A stretch of DNA of 64,000 bases, from NCBI RefSeq assembly GCF_003999975.1, contig NZ_RJAC01000004.1, positions 248,001 to 312,000 on the forward strand. The letters run 5' to 3'. Below the pieces are notes generated by a model. The model saw only the letters and a program-made list of their open reading frames with translations, had not been told where the DNA came from and ran no database searches. Positions 10,514 through 18,538 of the stretch are shown here, one piece after another. This DNA is from Actinoplanes solisilvae (GTDB lineage Bacteria; Actinomycetota; Actinomycetes; Mycobacteriales; Micromonosporaceae). Within the stretch, counting starts at the first letter, position 1, and each line of letters starts with the position of its first letter. The position numbers and the translations under genes were made by a program.

Positions 10514-11289
10514 CGCTGACAGTGCCAATGTGGGCCGGCGAGGTCGTCGCCGCACTGCCCTATCCGGTGGTCTTCGCGACCGTCAGCGGAGCCCACCTGT
10601 ACGGCTTCGCGTCGATCGACTCCGACCTCGACCTGCGCGCCGCCCACCTGCTGCCCGCCGCCGAAGTCGTAGGACTGCGCACCGGCCCCGAAACCGTGTC
10701 GTCCAGCGGATACCGAGACGACATCGAACTCGACGTCGTCAGCCACGACCTGCGCAAATTCGCCCGCCTGCTGAACAGCCGCAACGGCTACGTCCTCGAA
10801 CAACTGCTCTCGCCACTGGTCGTGGCCACCACTCCCCTGCACTCGCAATTGGTCGCCCTGGCACCGTCGTTCATCACCTCGGGTCACGCCCACCACTACC
10901 TCGGCTTCGCGACGTCCCAGGAAAGGCTGTTCGACCAGACCGGACGCCTCAAAGCCGCCCTGTATTGGCTACGCGTCCTGCTTACCGGCCGGCACCTGAT
11001 GCTCACCGGACTTCTCGAAACGGATCTGAACGTCCTCGGAACCTCGTTGGATTACGTGCCGGAACTGATCGCCATGAAGCAATCGGCCGAGAAGGGACCG
11101 TTCCCCGCCGCGCTCGAGGTGCAACTCCGCGCCGACACGGCCCGGCTACGCCTCGAACTCGAAGCCGCCCGGGACGCCACTCCCCTGCCCGCCTATCCCG
11201 ACGAATCCGCGGTGGACGCCCTCGACGCACTGGTGGTGCGAGCACGCCTGGAAACGGTGTCCTCTTTCGAGAGCGAACGTCAGATGTAG
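10510..11289 (+). CDS. RlaP-like nucleotidyltransferase (second of a pair)
   Basis: A 259-residue paralogue-like protein of the same PF10127-type fold: TVSGAHLYGFASIDSDLDLRAAH (about 24-46) gives the G(S/G)x-SDxD nucleotidyltransferase motif, followed by a third acidic residue in DDIELDVVSHD. It also has the LLNSRNGYVLEQLLSPL and RLKAALYWLRVLLTGRHL helices that correspond to those in the first gene. Start ATG overlaps the upstream stop. Both members keep their acidic residues, so both may be catalytic. Substrate (RNA end, tRNA or protein) is unknown. Confidence 0.85.
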   Translation: MTLTVPMWAGEVVAALPYPVVFATVSGAHLYGFASIDSDLDLRAAHLLPAAEVVGLRTGPETVSSSGYRDDIELDVVSHDLRKFARLLNSRNGYVLEQLLSPLVVATTPLHSQLVALAPSFITSGHAHHYLGFATSQERLFDQTGRLKAALYWLRVLLTGRHLMLTGLLETDLNVLGTSLDYVPELIAMKQSAEKGPFPAALEVQLRADTARLRLELEAARDATPLPAYPDESAVDALDALVVRARLETVSSFESERQM

Positions 11290-11313
11290 GACTACCGTTT
11301 CGCCGCGTTCGCG

Positions 11314-11676
11314 ATGACCTACGCGGTACTCCGCCATTTCCTGACCCGGCAGCGGCTCAAGAAACTCCAGCCGTTCCTGGTCCTCGCCTTCTTCCTGGCC
11401 GTGGCGGTGATCGCGGTGAACTGGTGGAAGGAGGACCGCCGCGGAACCCCGATCACCGTCTACAACAAAGTCACCAAAGGACTCGAGATGACCGACACCG
11501 GGGCCGGCTATCTGTCGTCCCGAACGGTCAACTCCTGCCGGGTCAAGGGATGTCCGGAAGCGGCCCAGTCGAGCCTCTGGTATCGAGTGACGGACGACGA
11601 CGGCAATGCGGGCTACCTGGCCGAGGTGTGGGTGGTTCGCGACCAGCGCGGCGGGTTGGGCCTGCCGAACTGTTAG
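11314..11676 (+). CDS. Small membrane-anchored protein of unknown function
   Basis: A 120-residue protein not recognised by family. A single hydrophobic helix (about 20-36, FLVLAFFLAVAVIAVNW) follows a basic N terminus (RQRLKK), predicting an anchored protein with an external C-terminal domain. That domain has three Cys (in SCRVKGCPE and the final Cys) and strands resembling an SH3b-like fold (ITVYNKV, YRVTDDDGNAGYLAEVWV). It follows the nucleotidyltransferase pair by 24 bases on the same strand, so it may be in the same transcript. Start is the ATG before TYAVLRHFL; no strong ribosome site is visible. Confidence 0.6.
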   Translation: MTYAVLRHFLTRQRLKKLQPFLVLAFFLAVAVIAVNWWKEDRRGTPITVYNKVTKGLEMTDTGAGYLSSRTVNSCRVKGCPEAAQSSLWYRVTDDDGNAGYLAEVWVVRDQRGGLGLPNC

Positions 11677-12008
11677 CCGCCGCGACGCGGGACCAGTGAC
11701 CGACCGCGGTCCGGGGCGAGCATGGTCTGCCCCGGTTTACCGCGCCGGAAAGAATGCGATTCCGCTGCCCCGGTCATTGATGTCACCGCCGCCGAACAGC
11801 TCGCATCGATCACCGCGCATGCTCCGATAACGCGCGCGGCACACGTTCCCGCACGTGAAAGCAGATTTCCTCGACATCCGGGAGCCCAGGAATTGCTTCT
11901 CATGGGTCGTCGCCGAAGGCGTCGTTCTGTGTTCTGCGGCTCCGCCGCTATGGCATCCTAGGAAACTAGGAACTCGGTTTGGGCAGGGTGTCGGTTTACG
12001 CTGATCGC
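11677..12008. other. Intergenic region without a supported gene
   Basis: About 330 bases. It holds a terminator-like hairpin near its left end (7-bp perfect stem CCGGGGC/GCCCCGG at 11711-11717 and 11729-11735). At its right end is an AT-richer patch with CCTAGGAAACTAGGAAC at about 11955-11971, just before the next gene; a related motif occurs upstream of the short-chain dehydrogenase gene near 41005. Short open frames on both strands lack ribosome sites and family resemblance. Confidence 0.6.
11711..11735 (+). terminator. Hairpin terminator after the small membrane protein gene
   Basis: Perfect 7-bp stem CCGGGGC (11711-11717) / GCCCCGG (11729-11735) with an 11-base loop, 35 bases after the stop codon. 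Flanking GCGGT and ACCGC may extend it. Confidence 0.55.
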
Positions 12009-12386
12009 ATGTCCACCGCTTCTCGTGTCGCTGTTCACCTCGCTCGGCCGCATCGGGCCGTCCTGGTGGCGGGGACCCTGGGCGAATTGAACGGGCCGAC
12101 AAGCGGTTTGGTCGAGCTTCCATTGCGGCTCTGGTGGGGGCCGCGCAGCGCGTTCGACCTGGCCCAGCCGACCATGCTCGCCTGGATGTACGAGAACGTT
12201 CTGCGCGAGGCGATCCGGGTCGAGGAATTGCGCGGCTATCTGCACGGCGCGACGCTCGTGCGGGTGTGGCCGGAGCTCAATCTCCCCCGCGCGGTGCGGG
12301 CGGCCTGGGAGGCCCGGCATCCCCGGTTGCGCGCGGCCGGTCTGCGGCCCCACGCCGATCAGCTGGCCGGAGCCGGCGCCCTCTGA
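12009..12386 (+). CDS. Conserved actinobacterial protein of unknown function
   Basis: A 125-residue soluble protein. It opens STASRVAVHLARPHRAVLVAGTLGELNGPTSG, then VELPLRLWW and a helical part (LAWMYENVLREAIRVEELRGYLHG...LVRVWPELNLPRAVRAAWEARHP). It looks like a known small actinomycete family (short protein with a HLARPH opening and a WPELxLPxxVRxAWE motif), but I know no function. No catalytic signature is visible. The ATG is chosen because similarity seems to begin there; a reading frame start 10 codons upstream is less likely. The motif CCTAGGAAACTAGGAAC lies about 40 bases upstream. Confidence 0.6.
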   Translation: MSTASRVAVHLARPHRAVLVAGTLGELNGPTSGLVELPLRLWWGPRSAFDLAQPTMLAWMYENVLREAIRVEELRGYLHGATLVRVWPELNLPRAVRAAWEARHPRLRAAGLRPHADQLAGAGAL

Positions 12387-12492
12387 CCGTGCCGGCCAGG
12401 CGCGGCTGCTGACCCCGGCAGACGGCTGACATCGCGATCGACACGTGCCTTGCCCAGTGCGCTGATGGACAGCCTTACTAACTGGCGCTGCA

Positions 12493-13203
12493 CTAACTGA
12501 CGCTGCCGCCGGGGACGGGCGCCATTCTTGCTCCCGGCTGCGAGGACGAGAGGTTTCCCGAGCCCTGATCGATCGAGGCCAGGAGCCGCCGCAGGGCCGG
12601 CAGATCGCCGGTTGCGGTGGCGGTTCCGGTGGTCAGTGCCTCGTCCAAGGCTTCCGGGTCCTCGAGGAGGGTGTTGAACGTCTTGGGGCTGGTACGCAGG
12701 GTCGCGGCCGGGTCGGGTGGCTCGCCGGGGGTGATGTGCCAGCGGTCGCCGTCCGGCTCGACGGTCCAGACCCGGTCGTCGAGTTCCAGGCGGTAGGCCG
12801 GCGACTGCGGGTCGGGGCGGCCGGCTGTGCGCAGGTAGATGAGGACCGAGGTCGCGCTGAGGGTCGTAGGCGTGCCGGGGAGGGGGAACTGGACGCCCCA
12901 CACGCCCAGCGCCAGGACTATGGGCTCCAGCTCGCGGCCGCGGGCGGTCAGGTCGTACACCCAGGAACTGGCCGGTGGGGGCAGGCGGCGGCGCGAGATC
13001 ACGCCGTGCGCGTCGAGTTCGCGCAGGCGGTCGGTGAGCAGGTTGGAGCTGGCGCCGGGCAGGGCTCGGCGCAGGTCGGTGAAGCGTTGCGGGCCGAGCA
13101 GCAGTTCCCGCACGACCAGCAGGGCCCACCGCTCCCCCACCACGTCGAGGGCGCGGGCGATCCCGCAGGCGTCCGCGTAGGTGCGACTGGTCGGCATCGG
13201 CAT
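12493..13203 (-). CDS. HxlR-family transcriptional regulator with C-terminal extension
   Basis: A 236-residue regulator. The HxlR winged helix fills residues 10-105: CGIARALDVVGERWALLVVRELLLGPQRFTDLRRALPGASSNLLTDRLRELDAHGVISRRRLPPPASSWVYDLTARG. The remaining ~120 residues (VLIYLRTAGRP...YRLELDDRVWTVEPDGDRWHITPGEPPDPAATLRTSPKTF) resemble an SCP2-like lipid/ligand-binding domain, a known combination in actinomycete HxlR proteins. It is divergent from a VOC gene, and an inverted repeat in the 80-base gap is a likely operator, so it probably represses its neighbour and itself in response to a small molecule. Confidence 0.88.
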   Translation of the reverse strand: MPMPTSRTYADACGIARALDVVGERWALLVVRELLLGPQRFTDLRRALPGASSNLLTDRLRELDAHGVISRRRLPPPASSWVYDLTARGRELEPIVLALGVWGVQFPLPGTPTTLSATSVLIYLRTAGRPDPQSPAYRLELDDRVWTVEPDGDRWHITPGEPPDPAATLRTSPKTFNTLLEDPEALDEALTTGTATATGDLPALRRLLASIDQGSGNLSSSQPGARMAPVPGGSVS

Positions 13204-13230
13204 CCTCTCACTTCAACAGCAAGACTAGAG

Positions 13231-13247
13231 GGTTGTTTTTAACAACC
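13231..13247. promoter_or_regulatory. Inverted-repeat operator between HxlR regulator and VOC gene
   Basis: A perfect 7-bp inverted repeat, GGTTGTT-TTT-AACAACC, in the divergent intergenic region. It is flanked by a second pair of matching short sequences (GACTAG on the left, GTCTAG on the right). Its AT-rich centre and position between two divergent starts fit an HxlR dimer site overlapping both promoters. Confidence 0.65.
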
Positions 13248-13284
13248 AGCAAGGTCTAGCGTCGAGGGCAGGAGGTGGAACGAC

Positions 13285-13656
13285 ATGGGACTGCCTGTCG
13301 TGCATTTCGAGATCATCGGGAGCGACCCGGAAGGGCTGCAGCGCTATTACGGCGACCTGTTCGGCTGGACGTTCGAGGTGGGTGACACGGTCAGTGAGAA
13401 CGTGTCGCAGCCAGGGCGGTACGGCTTCGTCAGCGGCGAGACCGTCCAGATCAACGGTGGCATCGGGGGCGGCGACGGCTTCCGGCCCAGCGTCCTGTTC
13501 TACGTCGGTGTCGACGATGTGGAGGCGGCCCTGAAGCGGGCCGAGAAGCTCGGCGGCACCCGGCGCATGGGGCCCGAGGGCCGTGCTGGAGCTCTCGTCG
13601 TCGGGCACTTCACCGACCCCGAAGGCAACCTCGTGGGCGTGGCCGGTTCAGCCTGA
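13285..13656 (+). CDS. VOC family protein
   Basis: A 123-residue glyoxalase-fold protein: GLPVVHFEIIGSDPEGLQRYYGDLFGWTFEV opens the first module, PSVLFYVGVDDVEAALKRAEKLGGTRRMGPEG the second, and VGHFTDPEGNLVGV ends it. Likely metal ligands are His7 and the Glu near GHFTDPEGN. ATG start with an AGGAGGTGG site seven bases upstream, the strongest ribosome site nearby. It is divergently transcribed from the HxlR regulator, which probably controls it. The substrate is unknown. Confidence 0.88.
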   Translation: MGLPVVHFEIIGSDPEGLQRYYGDLFGWTFEVGDTVSENVSQPGRYGFVSGETVQINGGIGGGDGFRPSVLFYVGVDDVEAALKRAEKLGGTRRMGPEGRAGALVVGHFTDPEGNLVGVAGSA

Positions 13657-13798
13657 TCACTGAGCGTGAATTTCGGTCGGCTTTGCTCCCCTGTTCAGCA
13701 CTCTGCGTATCAGGGGGGCGCGAAGATCGTGGTGCCCAGGATGCTCGCTCCGATGACCGGCGGGCCCCCGGGATCCGGAGTGCCGATAGCCTGACGCG

Positions 13799-14452
13799 AT
13801 GGCGAGCGTCGACGACTTCTATGCCGATGTCGCTCGGGTGGCCCTCGCGGTCGCCACCAAACACGGGTTCGTTCTCGGCGGGGGCTTCGCCTGGCTGGTG
13901 AACGGGCTGGTCAAGCGGCCCACCGAGGACGTCGACCTGTTCACCGACACGGCCGGTGGGGTCGCCGCGGCGGCGGGTGAGGTGAGCTCCGCGCTGCGCG
14001 AGGCCGGCTACCGGGTCGTACGGGAGGAGGGCGACGAGCTCTTCGAAGGCATGGACGAGGACCTTCAGGAATTCCTCGTCGCGACCGACGACCGGGCCTT
14101 GAGGCTGACGCTGTGCCGGCTCGACCGGCAACGTACGCCCGTGGTCATGGAACTCGGCCCGGTCATGCACCTCGACGATCTGGTCGCCACGAAGGTCGCG
14201 GCCCTGGTCAACCGGCGTGAGGTGCGCGACTACATCGACGTCGCGGCCGCCCTTGAGCGCTACTCCCTGGCCCAGTTGCTCGAGCTGGGGCGGCACGCCG
14301 ACCCGGCGCTCGATCCGGAAGATGTGGCCGACGCCGGGCGTTATCTGGATCGGCTGGACGACGCGCGGTTCGCGCTCTACGGCCTCGATCCGCGCCAGAT
14401 CCGCGAGCTGCGGCAACGCCTGGCGACATGGCCCCGCCCACGATCCATATGA
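13799..14452 (+). CDS. Nucleotidyltransferase, AbiEii/AbiGii toxin-like
   Basis: A 217-residue protein of the AbiEii nucleotidyltransferase group. Motif I is FVLGGGFAWLVNGLVKRPTEDVDLFT (about 22-47), with GG and the DVDLF acid pair, and a further conserved part HLDDLVATKVAALVNRREVRDYIDVAAAL (about 122-150; the KVAAL...RDYIDV pattern is typical). No antitoxin (AbiEi) gene precedes it, so it may not act as a two-gene toxin system; related chromosomal proteins are of unknown role. ATG start. It ends 10 bases before the helicase gene on the same strand. Confidence 0.8.
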   Translation: MASVDDFYADVARVALAVATKHGFVLGGGFAWLVNGLVKRPTEDVDLFTDTAGGVAAAAGEVSSALREAGYRVVREEGDELFEGMDEDLQEFLVATDDRALRLTLCRLDRQRTPVVMELGPVMHLDDLVATKVAALVNRREVRDYIDVAAALERYSLAQLLELGRHADPALDPEDVADAGRYLDRLDDARFALYGLDPRQIRELRQRLATWPRPRSI

Positions 14453-14462
14453 TTGACGAATC

Positions 14463-16955
14463 ATGACTCTGACCGATCGCCTCCCCGGCACCAACGAGCC
14501 CGACGCTGTCTTCGACGCCTTCCAGAAGTGGGCCACCGAGCAGGGCCTGGCCCTCTACACCCATCAGGAAGAAGCGCTCATCGAGATAGCCACGGGGGCG
14601 AACGTCATCCTGAACACCCCGACCGGCTCGGGCAAGAGCCTGGTCGCGATGGGCGCGCACTTCGCCGCGCTCGCCGACGGGCGTACGACGTTCTACACCG
14701 CGCCGATCAAGGCGCTGGTCAGCGAGAAGTTCTTCGCCCTGTGCGCGGCCTTCGGGGCGCACAACGTCGGCATGCTGACCGGTGACGCCAGCGTGAACGC
14801 GGACGCGCCGATCATCTGCTGCACGGCTGAGATCCTGGCCAACCTGGCGCTGCGCGAGGGCAAGGACGCCGACGTCGGCCAGGTCGTGATGGACGAGTTC
14901 CACTTCTACGCCGAGCCCGACCGCGGCTGGGCGTGGCAGGTGCCGTTGATCGAGCTGCCGCAGGCCCAGTTCATCCTGATGTCGGCGACGCTCGGCGACA
15001 CCACCCGGTTCGTCGACGACCTGTCCCGGCGTACGGGCCGTGAGACCGCCGTGGTGAGCAGCGTCGAGCGGCCCGTCCCGCTCGTGTTCTCGTACGCGAT
15101 GACGCCCTTGCACGAGACGATCGAGGAGCTGCTGCAGACCAAGCAGGCACCGGTCTACATCGTGCACTTCACGCAGGCGGCCGCGCTGGAACGGGCGCAG
15201 TCGCTGATGAGCATCAACATGGCGACGAGGGCCGAGAAGGACGCGATCGCGGCGGCCATCGGCAACTTCCGGTTCACCGCGGGCTTCGGCAAGGCGCTGT
15301 CCCGGCTCGTGCGGCACGGCATCGGCGTGCACCACGCGGGCATGCTGCCCAAATACCGCCGGCTGGTCGAGACCCTGGCCCAGGCGGGGCTGCTCAAGGT
15401 CATCTGTGGGACGGACACGCTCGGCGTCGGCATCAACGTGCCGATCCGTACGGTGCTGTTCACGGGCCTTTCCAAGTACGACGGGGTGAAGACCCGGCTG
15501 CTCAAGGCGCGCGAGTTCCACCAGATCGCCGGGCGCGCCGGACGGGCCGGGTACGACACGCTCGGCACGGTCATCGTGCAGGCGCCCGAGCACGTGATCG
15601 ACAACGAGCGGGCGCTGGCGAAGGCGGGCGACGACCCGAAGAAGCGGCGCAAGGTCGTACGGAAGAAGCCCCCGGAGGGCACGATCGGCTGGGGCCAGCC
15701 CACCTTCGACCGGCTCGTCGCGGCCGACCCGGAGCCGCTGAACTCGTCGTTCCAGGTGTCGCACGCGATGCTGCTCAACGTCATCTCGCGCGGCGGCGAC
15801 CCGTTCGCGGCGATGCGGCACCTGCTCACCGACAACCACGAAGACCCGGCCGCGCAACGCCGGCACATCCGCCGGGCCGTCGCCATCGCCCGGGCGCTGG
15901 TCGCGGGCGGGGTCATCGAACGTACGGACGAGGGCACCTACCGCCTCACCGAGGACCTGCAACTCGACTTCGCGCTCAACCAGGCGCTGTCGCCGTTCGC
16001 GCTGGCCAGCCTGGAACTGCTCGACCGTGAGGCCCCGGACTATCCGCTGGACGTGGTGTCGGTGATCGAGTCGACGCTCGAGGACCCGCGGCAGGTTCTC
16101 TCGGCGCAGCGGCAGAAGGCGCGCGGCGAGGCGGTCAACGCGATGAAGGCCGAGGGCATCGAGTACGAGCAGCGGATGGAACTCCTCGAGGACGTGACCC
16201 ACCCGCGGCCGCTGCTCGAGCTGCTCGAGGCGGCGTACGAGACGTACCGGCGGGGTCACCCCTGGGTCGCCGACTACGAACTGAAGCCCAAGAGCGTCGT
16301 ACGGGACATGTACGAGCGGGCCATGACGTTCACCGAGTACGTGTCGTTCTACGGGCTGTCGCGCTCCGAAGGGCTGGTGCTGCGCTACCTGGCCGACGCG
16401 TTCCGGGCGTTGCGCCAGACGGTCCCCGAGGACGCCCGCACCGAAGAGCTCACCGACCTGATCGAATGGCTGGGCGAGCTCGTACGGCAGGTCGACTCGA
16501 GCCTGCTCGACGAGTGGGAGCGGCTGCGCAACCCCGGCGCGGTGGTCGAAGAGGTCCGCCTCGACGACAAGCCGCCCGCGGTCACGCGTAACACCCGCGC
16601 GTTCCGGGTGCTGGTGCGCAACGCGATGTTCCGCCGGGTCGAGCTGGCGGCGCTGCGGCGCTACAGCGAGCTGGGCGAACTCGACGGCGAGTCCGGCTGG
16701 ACGGCCGACCGCTGGCAGGACGCGATCGAGGACTACTTCGACGAGTACGACTCGCTGGGCACCGGACCGGCCGCTCGCGGGCCGGCGTTCCTGCACATCG
16801 AGGCGGGCACCACGGCGTGGGTCGTACGGCAGGTCTTCGAGGACCCGGAAGGCGACCACGACTGGGGCATCGAGGCGACGGTCGACCTGGCCGCGTCGGA
16901 CGAGGCCGGCGCGGCGGCGATCGTCGTGACCTCGGTCGGACCGCACTCGCCATGA
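14463..16955 (+). CDS. DEAD/DEAH-box helicase with DUF3516-type C-terminal region
   Basis: An 830-residue superfamily 2 helicase of the Ski2-like type. Residues 1-200 hold motif I (NTPTGSGKSL), Ia (TAPIKALVSEKF), motif II as DEFH (QVVMDEFHFY) and motif III (LMSATLGD). The second RecA domain contains VHHAGMLPKYRRLVE, VICGTDTLGVGINVPIRTVLFTGL and motif VI HQIAGRAGRAGYD. The ~400-residue C-terminal region matches the actinobacterial DUF3516 helicases. RNA is the likely substrate by family, but the function is not established. Stop codon overlaps the start of the downstream sensor kinase gene (ATGA), so this helicase is translationally linked with a KdpD/KdpE-like pair. Confidence 0.9.
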   Translation: MTLTDRLPGTNEPDAVFDAFQKWATEQGLALYTHQEEALIEIATGANVILNTPTGSGKSLVAMGAHFAALADGRTTFYTAPIKALVSEKFFALCAAFGAHNVGMLTGDASVNADAPIICCTAEILANLALREGKDADVGQVVMDEFHFYAEPDRGWAWQVPLIELPQAQFILMSATLGDTTRFVDDLSRRTGRETAVVSSVERPVPLVFSYAMTPLHETIEELLQTKQAPVYIVHFTQAAALERAQSLMSINMATRAEKDAIAAAIGNFRFTAGFGKALSRLVRHGIGVHHAGMLPKYRRLVETLAQAGLLKVICGTDTLGVGINVPIRTVLFTGLSKYDGVKTRLLKAREFHQIAGRAGRAGYDTLGTVIVQAPEHVIDNERALAKAGDDPKKRRKVVRKKPPEGTIGWGQPTFDRLVAADPEPLNSSFQVSHAMLLNVISRGGDPFAAMRHLLTDNHEDPAAQRRHIRRAVAIARALVAGGVIERTDEGTYRLTEDLQLDFALNQALSPFALASLELLDREAPDYPLDVVSVIESTLEDPRQVLSAQRQKARGEAVNAMKAEGIEYEQRMELLEDVTHPRPLLELLEAAYETYRRGHPWVADYELKPKSVVRDMYERAMTFTEYVSFYGLSRSEGLVLRYLADAFRALRQTVPEDARTEELTDLIEWLGELVRQVDSSLLDEWERLRNPGAVVEEVRLDDKPPAVTRNTRAFRVLVRNAMFRRVELAALRRYSELGELDGESGWTADRWQDAIEDYFDEYDSLGTGPAARGPAFLHIEAGTTAWVVRQVFEDPEGDHDWGIEATVDLAASDEAGAAAIVVTSVGPHSP

Positions 16956-18538
16956 CCCCGGCGGGTCTCGCGCCGCTGCCCCGGAGGCGCGTGGCCGCCG
17001 GGTTCGTCCTGACCCTGGTGGGGCTGCCGGCGTTGACGGCGGTGGCCCGCTCCACCGGGCTGCTGCTGGCCGACGGGGTGCTGCTGTTCCTGGCCGCGGT
17101 GGTGGCGGTGGCGCTGCTCGGGGGGCTGTGGCCGGCGCTGCTGGCCGCGGTGGGCGGGTTCCTGCTGCTCAACTACTTCTTCACGGCCCCCGTACGCAGT
17201 CTCGACGTCAACACGGCGCAAGGGGCTTTGGCGCTGGCGGTGTTCGTGCTGGTCGCGCTGGCGGTGTCGGGGATCGTGGACGTGGCCGCCCGCCGTTCGC
17301 GCCAGGCCGCGGCGGCGTCGGCGGACGCGCGGGTGCTGGCGGCGGTCGCGGGTGGGGTGCTGGCCGGGGCCGACCCGTTGAAGGGGCTGCTCTCCGAGCT
17401 GCGGGAACTGTTCGGTTTGGAGTCGGTCACGCTGCTCGAGCGCACGTCGGCGGGCTGGCGTACGGCCGCTTCCACAGTTTCCGACATTTCCGATTTTCTG
17501 GATTCTCACAATTCATCGCTTTTCGGAGCAGCCACCGCCTCCCCCTCCCACCCGGGTGCAGAAAACCCTACCGACTCCGCGACCGACGAAACCGGTCGTC
17601 CACAGGCCGCCGCTTATCCACAGGAAGCGAGCGGGGCGGGCCCGATTCGTTCGGCGATCCCGGCGGACGGAGCAGACCCGGCGCACCCGGCCGACGAGAA
17701 CTGGGTGCCCGCCGACGAGAGCTGGGTGCCCGCCGACGACGGGCTCGTCCTGGCCCTGCGCGGCCGCCCCCTCGACCCCGGCGAGCAGCGCATAGCCCGC
17801 GCGTTCGGCGCCCAGGCCGCCATCGCCCTGCGCCAGCGCCGCCTCACCACCGCCGCCGAGGGTGACCGCGTCCGTTCCGCACTGCTGGCCGCCGTGAGCC
17901 ACGACCTGCGCACCCCCCTGGCCTCCGCCAAGGCCGCCGTAGCCGGTCTGCGCAGTGACGAGGTCCACTTCGACGAGGAGGACCGCCGTGAACTCCTCGA
18001 GACCGCCGACGAGTCCCTCGACCGCCTGGGCGCGCTGCTCGCCAACCTGCTCGACATGTCCCGTCTGCAGGCCGGGGCCCTGGCCGTGCACCCCACCGAC
18101 GTCGGCTTCGAGGATGTCGTCCCCGCCGCCCTCGACGAGCTCGGCCCAGCCGGACGGCGCGTCACCGTGCGCCTGCCCGACGACCTTCCCGCCGCGTACG
18201 CCGACCCTGGGTTGCTCGGCCGGGTGCTGGTCAACGTCGTCGGCAACGCGCTGCGCTACAGTCCCCCCGACCGCCCGCCGAAGATCGTCGGGCAGGCGAC
18301 GGACGACCGGGTCGAGCTGCGCGTCGTCGATCACGGTCCGGGCATCCCGTCCGGTGACCGCGAGCGCGTCTTCCAGCCCTTCCAGCGTCTGGGCGACCGC
18401 GACAACCACACCGGCGTCGGTCTCGGCCTCGCCCTGTCCCGGGGCCTGACCGAGGCCATGGACGGCGCCCTGACCCCCGAGGACACACCCGGAGGAGGCC
18501 TCACGATGGTCCTCACGCTGCCGATGGGCCGGCCGTGA
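16952..18538 (+). CDS. KdpD-like sensor histidine kinase lacking the KdpD N-terminal domains
   Basis: A 528-residue kinase. Residues 10-100 are the four-helix DUF4118 membrane domain of KdpD (VLTLVGLPALTAVAR, GGLWPALLAAVGGFLLLNYFFTAP). A GAF-like segment follows, broken by a ~90-residue low-complexity insert containing two copies of a WVPADE repeat. HisKA and HATPase domains come last: H-box AAVSHDLRTPLASAK, N-box VVGNALRYSPPD, G1 VVDHGPGIPSGD and GVGLGLALS. The cytoplasmic KdpD and USP-like N-terminal domains of classical KdpD are absent. ATG overlaps the helicase stop. Partner is the downstream KdpE-like regulator; no kdpFABC genes are in the window, so K+ control is inferred from family only. 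Confidence 0.88.
   Translation: MTPAGLAPLPRRRVAAGFVLTLVGLPALTAVARSTGLLLADGVLLFLAAVVAVALLGGLWPALLAAVGGFLLLNYFFTAPVRSLDVNTAQGALALAVFVLVALAVSGIVDVAARRSRQAAAASADARVLAAVAGGVLAGADPLKGLLSELRELFGLESVTLLERTSAGWRTAASTVSDISDFLDSHNSSLFGAATASPSHPGAENPTDSATDETGRPQAAAYPQEASGAGPIRSAIPADGADPAHPADENWVPADESWVPADDGLVLALRGRPLDPGEQRIARAFGAQAAIALRQRRLTTAAEGDRVRSALLAAVSHDLRTPLASAKAAVAGLRSDEVHFDEEDRRELLETADESLDRLGALLANLLDMSRLQAGALAVHPTDVGFEDVVPAALDELGPAGRRVTVRLPDDLPAAYADPGLLGRVLVNVVGNALRYSPPDRPPKIVGQATDDRVELRVVDHGPGIPSGDRERVFQPFQRLGDRDNHTGVGLGLALSRGLTEAMDGALTPEDTPGGGLTMVLTLPMGRP
17693..17734 (+). repeat. 21-bp tandem duplication inside the sensor kinase gene
   Basis: Two adjacent 21-base copies (17693-17713, 17714-17734) differ at one base and encode DEN/SWVPA twice, in frame, in the variable linker of the GAF-like region. 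It is a length-variable segment rather than a functional site. Confidence 0.85.

Noticed and set aside
14208-16946. Long leftward open frame of 912 codons across the helicase gene
   Set aside because: Antisense shadow in GC-rich DNA; no family resemblance, while the rightward frame has full helicase motifs.
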